Shown here piece after piece: positions 61,511 through 64,000 of a DNA stretch of 64,000 bases. How positions within the stretch are numbered: position 1 is the stretch's first letter; every line of letters begins with the position of its first letter. A program made the position numbers and the translations under genes. The notes under the pieces are model-generated. The model searched no databases, was not told the origin of the DNA, and was given only the letters and a program-made list of their open reading frames with translations. This DNA is from JAGVPT01 sp964642725 (GTDB lineage: Bacteria > Bacteroidota > Ignavibacteria > UBA10030 > UBA8401): positions 1 to 64,000 of the forward strand of contig CAZXQG010000001.1 of the NCBI GenBank assembly GCA_964642725.1, in the 5' to 3' direction.

Positions 61511-63946
61511 TCATTCCTTCCGCCAATTGACGCGAGAAATCGATGCGCCGTCGGATTCAAAAATGATTGCCCCTTCTTCATCTGTTCGATGAATTCTTAT
61601 CCCTAGATCCTTAAACCGTTCTATTACTTTCCGCGAAGGATGACGGAATTTGTTGAACTTGCCCACCGAAACAATAACTTCTTTTGGTGCAACATTCGTC
61701 AGAAATTCTGCGGAACTGCTGGTCGAAGATCCATGGTGCCCGGCTTTCAGCACGTCGCTTTTGAGGAACGATTGATACACCGAGTCCAAATGCTCTTCGA
61801 CAGGAAGCTCAGCATCCCCCGCAAAAAGAAACGACGTTGTGCCGTAGACTAATTTGAAAACGACCGAAGTATTGTTTAAATGGTCATAGCCGTCGGTAGA
61901 ATCTATATCAAGAAAAGAATGAATAGGATGCAATGTATAGAGGCGGACGTTTGGAATTTCCGCAAGCTGAATTCCCGCCGTAACCACATGGCGAATATTG
62001 GGAATGAGCGACTCATAGTCATAATACAGCGCCGACTGAGCGCGCTGGCCTGCGTCGATTACCCGGTTCACGTCAAAGTTGCGAATCAGATACGGCACTC
62101 CTCCAACATGGTCGCTGTGCGGATGGGTAACAACGATCGCATCAATTTTTAAAATGCCGCGCCGTCTGAGAAACGGTGCAACGACTTTTTCTCCCGCATC
62201 ATGGTCAAATGTTTTCGGCCCCGCATCGACAAGGAATTTTTCTCCCGAAGGAAATTCAATCACCGCCGCGTCCCCCTGTCCGACGTCCAGGAATTCAATA
62301 CGCAAATTTGTCGGAGCAACGTCGCGAGATGAAAAAAGGGAAAGAAGTAAGATGATGTTTATGCCGGCAAACAAGATTAAAAGAAGGCGTCTTAGGAACA
62401 TTTTATTCGTGAGATTGAACAGCGCTGCGACAACAACGGAATAGAAAAAACCTTCTTTGAACCCGAATGTGGCTGTTGGAATTGACGCGTACGGAACGGC
62501 GTTGGCGAGCATGACAAACTTCAGCGCAAACCAGGACAGAAGGTTGTTCACTTCGTTAAAACAGGTCGACACCCATATCGAAAATATTCCGGCGAGAACC
62601 GAAACAAATCCGACAATGACGATAATCTCGACAATGGGAACGACTACCAGATTTGCTGCCAGCGAAATGAGCGATACTTTCCCGAAAAAATACGCGGTGA
62701 AAGGGATCGCGCCTAATTGTGCGGCAAGCGAAACCGCAAGCAATTTCAACACATAATCAATTGCTTTTACCTCTTCGAGGCTTTCTGGAATTTTCCTAAT
62801 AAGCGCAGTCAACTTCGGATAGAAATAGGCGATCGCTAACACGGCAGAGTACGAAAGTTGAAATCCTGCGTCGAACAGTTGCATCGGGTCGTATGTCAGA
62901 ATTATCACGGCAGAAACGCCGAGCGAATTGTAGACATTTGTCCGCTCTTGGAATAGCCTCGCAAGCAGCACAGTAATCGCCATCAACGACGCCCGCACCA
63001 CGGGCGGCGCAGCTCCGGTGAGTTCCATGTAATAAATGATTCCGGCAATTGCTGCGATACTCTTTTCCCGTTCCGGCAAACGAAGCAGCCCGAACAGCGC
63101 GTACATGATCGCTGCAACGAGTGCAACACGCATTCCGGCAACAATAAGGACATGAATCGTTCCGGTGTTGACAAATGCGCTCTTAATATCTGCAGACAAG
63201 TCTGTCCGATCCCCGAGCAAGAGCCCGATCATGAAGTTCGCCTCGTCGCCCGCCATCGCCTCGTTGATAATGCGAAGAATAAAATGCTTCGAGGGAAAGA
63301 TAACGTACTCAAAAAACAGGTTCGGCGTTCCTTCCGAAACTGCATGGACTTCCGAATATCCAAACACGTGAATAGTGGCAAAGATATTGTTCAACTCAAG
63401 ATAATCGCGATAACTGAACTCTCCCGGATTTCGTGAGGCGATAGGTGTGTTCAAGATCCCTTCCAGCGAAATAAGAGAGCCATACCGGAATTCTCTAATC
63501 TTGTCGTTCGTCCGCTTATTTTGAACGACGGTCAGAAGCGCATCTCCATTTGTCGAAAATGAGTCCTTGCCGGCCGCGATTGAACGGACGTGAACGAGCG
63601 AGGTTGTTCTTCCTTCTTTGAGACGCGGCTCGTCGGCAATTTCACACAGAAGCCGTAGCGGTTTCGGCGTGTCAAGAAAATGTTTTATGTGAGTTGGCGG
63701 CGTGAGCTGGACGATGGCGGCAGAGTAAGCGGCGGAGGAAAAAAGCAAGAGGAACGAAAATGAAACCGACCGAATGATCTCTCGTCCGCAGGCGCGACGG
63801 AATCGAATCAGAGTCCACAGCGAGAGAACAAGACATACCGCGGCAAGAAATCCCCAAACATACCAATGGACATTCAGCAATCGAGCGGCGTATGTTCCGC
63901 AGCTAATCAACAATGCCGCAGCCACCGCCGGCTTGTCAGTCCACAT
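61511..63946 (-). CDS. comEC: DNA internalization-related competence protein ComEC/Rec2
   Basis: An 811-residue inner-membrane channel that carries single-stranded DNA into the cytoplasm in natural transformation. N-terminal helices and an OB-like segment (LRLLCEIADEPRLKEGRTTS) precede the competence domain (FMIGLLLGDRTDLSADIKSA, then FVNTGTIHVLIVAGMRVALV, and ELTGAAPPVVRASLMAITVL). The C-terminal metallo-beta-lactamase domain (about 555-800) has DVGQGDAAVIEFPSGEKFLV, THPHSDHVGGVPYLI and KAGHHGSSTSSS, so the nuclease-like site looks intact. A purine-rich AAAGGGGGGG lies before ATG 63946. No pilus or ComEA gene is in the window. Confidence 0.96.
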   Translation of the reverse strand: MWTDKPAVAAALLISCGTYAARLLNVHWYVWGFLAAVCLVLSLWTLIRFRRACGREIIRSVSFSFLLLFSSAAYSAAIVQLTPPTHIKHFLDTPKPLRLLCEIADEPRLKEGRTTSLVHVRSIAAGKDSFSTNGDALLTVVQNKRTNDKIREFRYGSLISLEGILNTPIASRNPGEFSYRDYLELNNIFATIHVFGYSEVHAVSEGTPNLFFEYVIFPSKHFILRIINEAMAGDEANFMIGLLLGDRTDLSADIKSAFVNTGTIHVLIVAGMRVALVAAIMYALFGLLRLPEREKSIAAIAGIIYYMELTGAAPPVVRASLMAITVLLARLFQERTNVYNSLGVSAVIILTYDPMQLFDAGFQLSYSAVLAIAYFYPKLTALIRKIPESLEEVKAIDYVLKLLAVSLAAQLGAIPFTAYFFGKVSLISLAANLVVVPIVEIIVIVGFVSVLAGIFSIWVSTCFNEVNNLLSWFALKFVMLANAVPYASIPTATFGFKEGFFYSVVVAALFNLTNKMFLRRLLLILFAGINIILLLSLFSSRDVAPTNLRIEFLDVGQGDAAVIEFPSGEKFLVDAGPKTFDHDAGEKVVAPFLRRRGILKIDAIVVTHPHSDHVGGVPYLIRNFDVNRVIDAGQRAQSALYYDYESLIPNIRHVVTAGIQLAEIPNVRLYTLHPIHSFLDIDSTDGYDHLNNTSVVFKLVYGTTSFLFAGDAELPVEEHLDSVYQSFLKSDVLKAGHHGSSTSSSAEFLTNVAPKEVIVSVGKFNKFRHPSRKVIERFKDLGIRIHRTDEEGAIIFESDGASISRVNWRKE

Positions 63947-64000
63947 AGCCCCCCCTTTGACCTACGTGATGTTACGACGACATGAAAGACACGATTGTCG
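63947..64000. other. Window edge upstream of comEC
   Basis: The last 54 bases hold the comEC SD. On the minus strand one frame reads TIVSFMSS then stop (ending near 63974) and could be the end of an upstream gene; it is too short to judge. Confidence 0.3.

Noticed and set aside
1..64000. CRISPR arrays, tRNA or rRNA genes, insertion sequences, prophage, toxin-antitoxin or known defence systems
   Set aside because: I looked for regular spaced repeats, cloverleaf-like segments, transposase motifs and defence domains and saw none; the only nuclease outside standard repair and maturation genes is the chromosomal HNH protein.

Overview
The window looks like a metagenome-assembled or draft contig from the Ignavibacteriota / Chlorobi side of the Bacteroidota (FCB) group. 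Three proteins end in the PxNPFNPxTxI...GVYF type-A type IX secretion (T9SS) sorting domain. HprK is encoded beside hpf and a Xer recombinase, a Smg-family protein lies beside TopA, and a DUF2795 protein and an NDUFA9-like protein are present. Unlike classical Bacteroides, several intergenic regions carry TTGACA-N17-TATATT-like promoters and purine-rich Shine-Dalgarno (SD) sites. I see no rRNA, tRNA, CRISPR array, insertion sequence or prophage. One 100-N gap (18063-18162) is flanked by an exact 55-bp duplication and is an assembly artefact inside a T9SS-cargo gene.

Layout. 1-5568: the edge of a small minus-strand membrane protein, then a three-gene plus-strand operon of a polytopic membrane protein and two TMTC-like (GT-C plus TPR) proteins. 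5691-8258: a T9SS-sorted subtilase preceded by a lipoprotein that resembles its propeptide. 8436-12034: glnB and secA. 12328-18355: two convergent large T9SS cargo genes (a BNR-repeat protein and a 1175-aa protein) with a bidirectional terminator between them. 18480-28338: a minus-strand run reading M23 peptidase, DUF2795, Omp85, holB, metG, M20 peptidase, cyclic-nucleotide-binding/DUF1003 protein, cobalamin adenosyltransferase and a possible small ORF. 28483-34536: unknown protein, ybeY, smg, topA, xer, hpf, hprK behind a promoter and an in-leader terminator. 34710-38694: ctpA, DUF3108, gamma-carbonic anhydrase-like, MBL-fold hydrolase. 39224-42324: malQ and lysS. 42421-46694: HNH nuclease, trpS, scpA, scpB, rluB from one strong promoter. 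46875-48056: aroC. 48213-52516: PfkB kinase, mtnA, recO, htrA. 52622-54751: NDUFA9-like, pseudouridine synthase, NUDIX. 54884-58568: P1 peptidase, TrmH methyltransferase, B12-dependent mutase subunit and a small membrane protein. 59010-61313: an ECF sigma / anti-sigma / lipoprotein operon. 61511-63946: comEC.

Most genes are housekeeping: translation, DNA topology and segregation, envelope biogenesis and proteolysis. The least explained parts are the TMTC pair, the propeptide-like lipoprotein, the ECF cassette with its unusual start, the hairpin between the SD and the ATG of the Omp85 gene, the terminator inside the ybeY-topA operon leader, the ScpB tail with a terminal amphipathic helix, and a scatter of small palindromic intergenic repeats. 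None of these is proven here to be a new system. The lipoprotein/subtilase pair and the two leader structures are the most testable.
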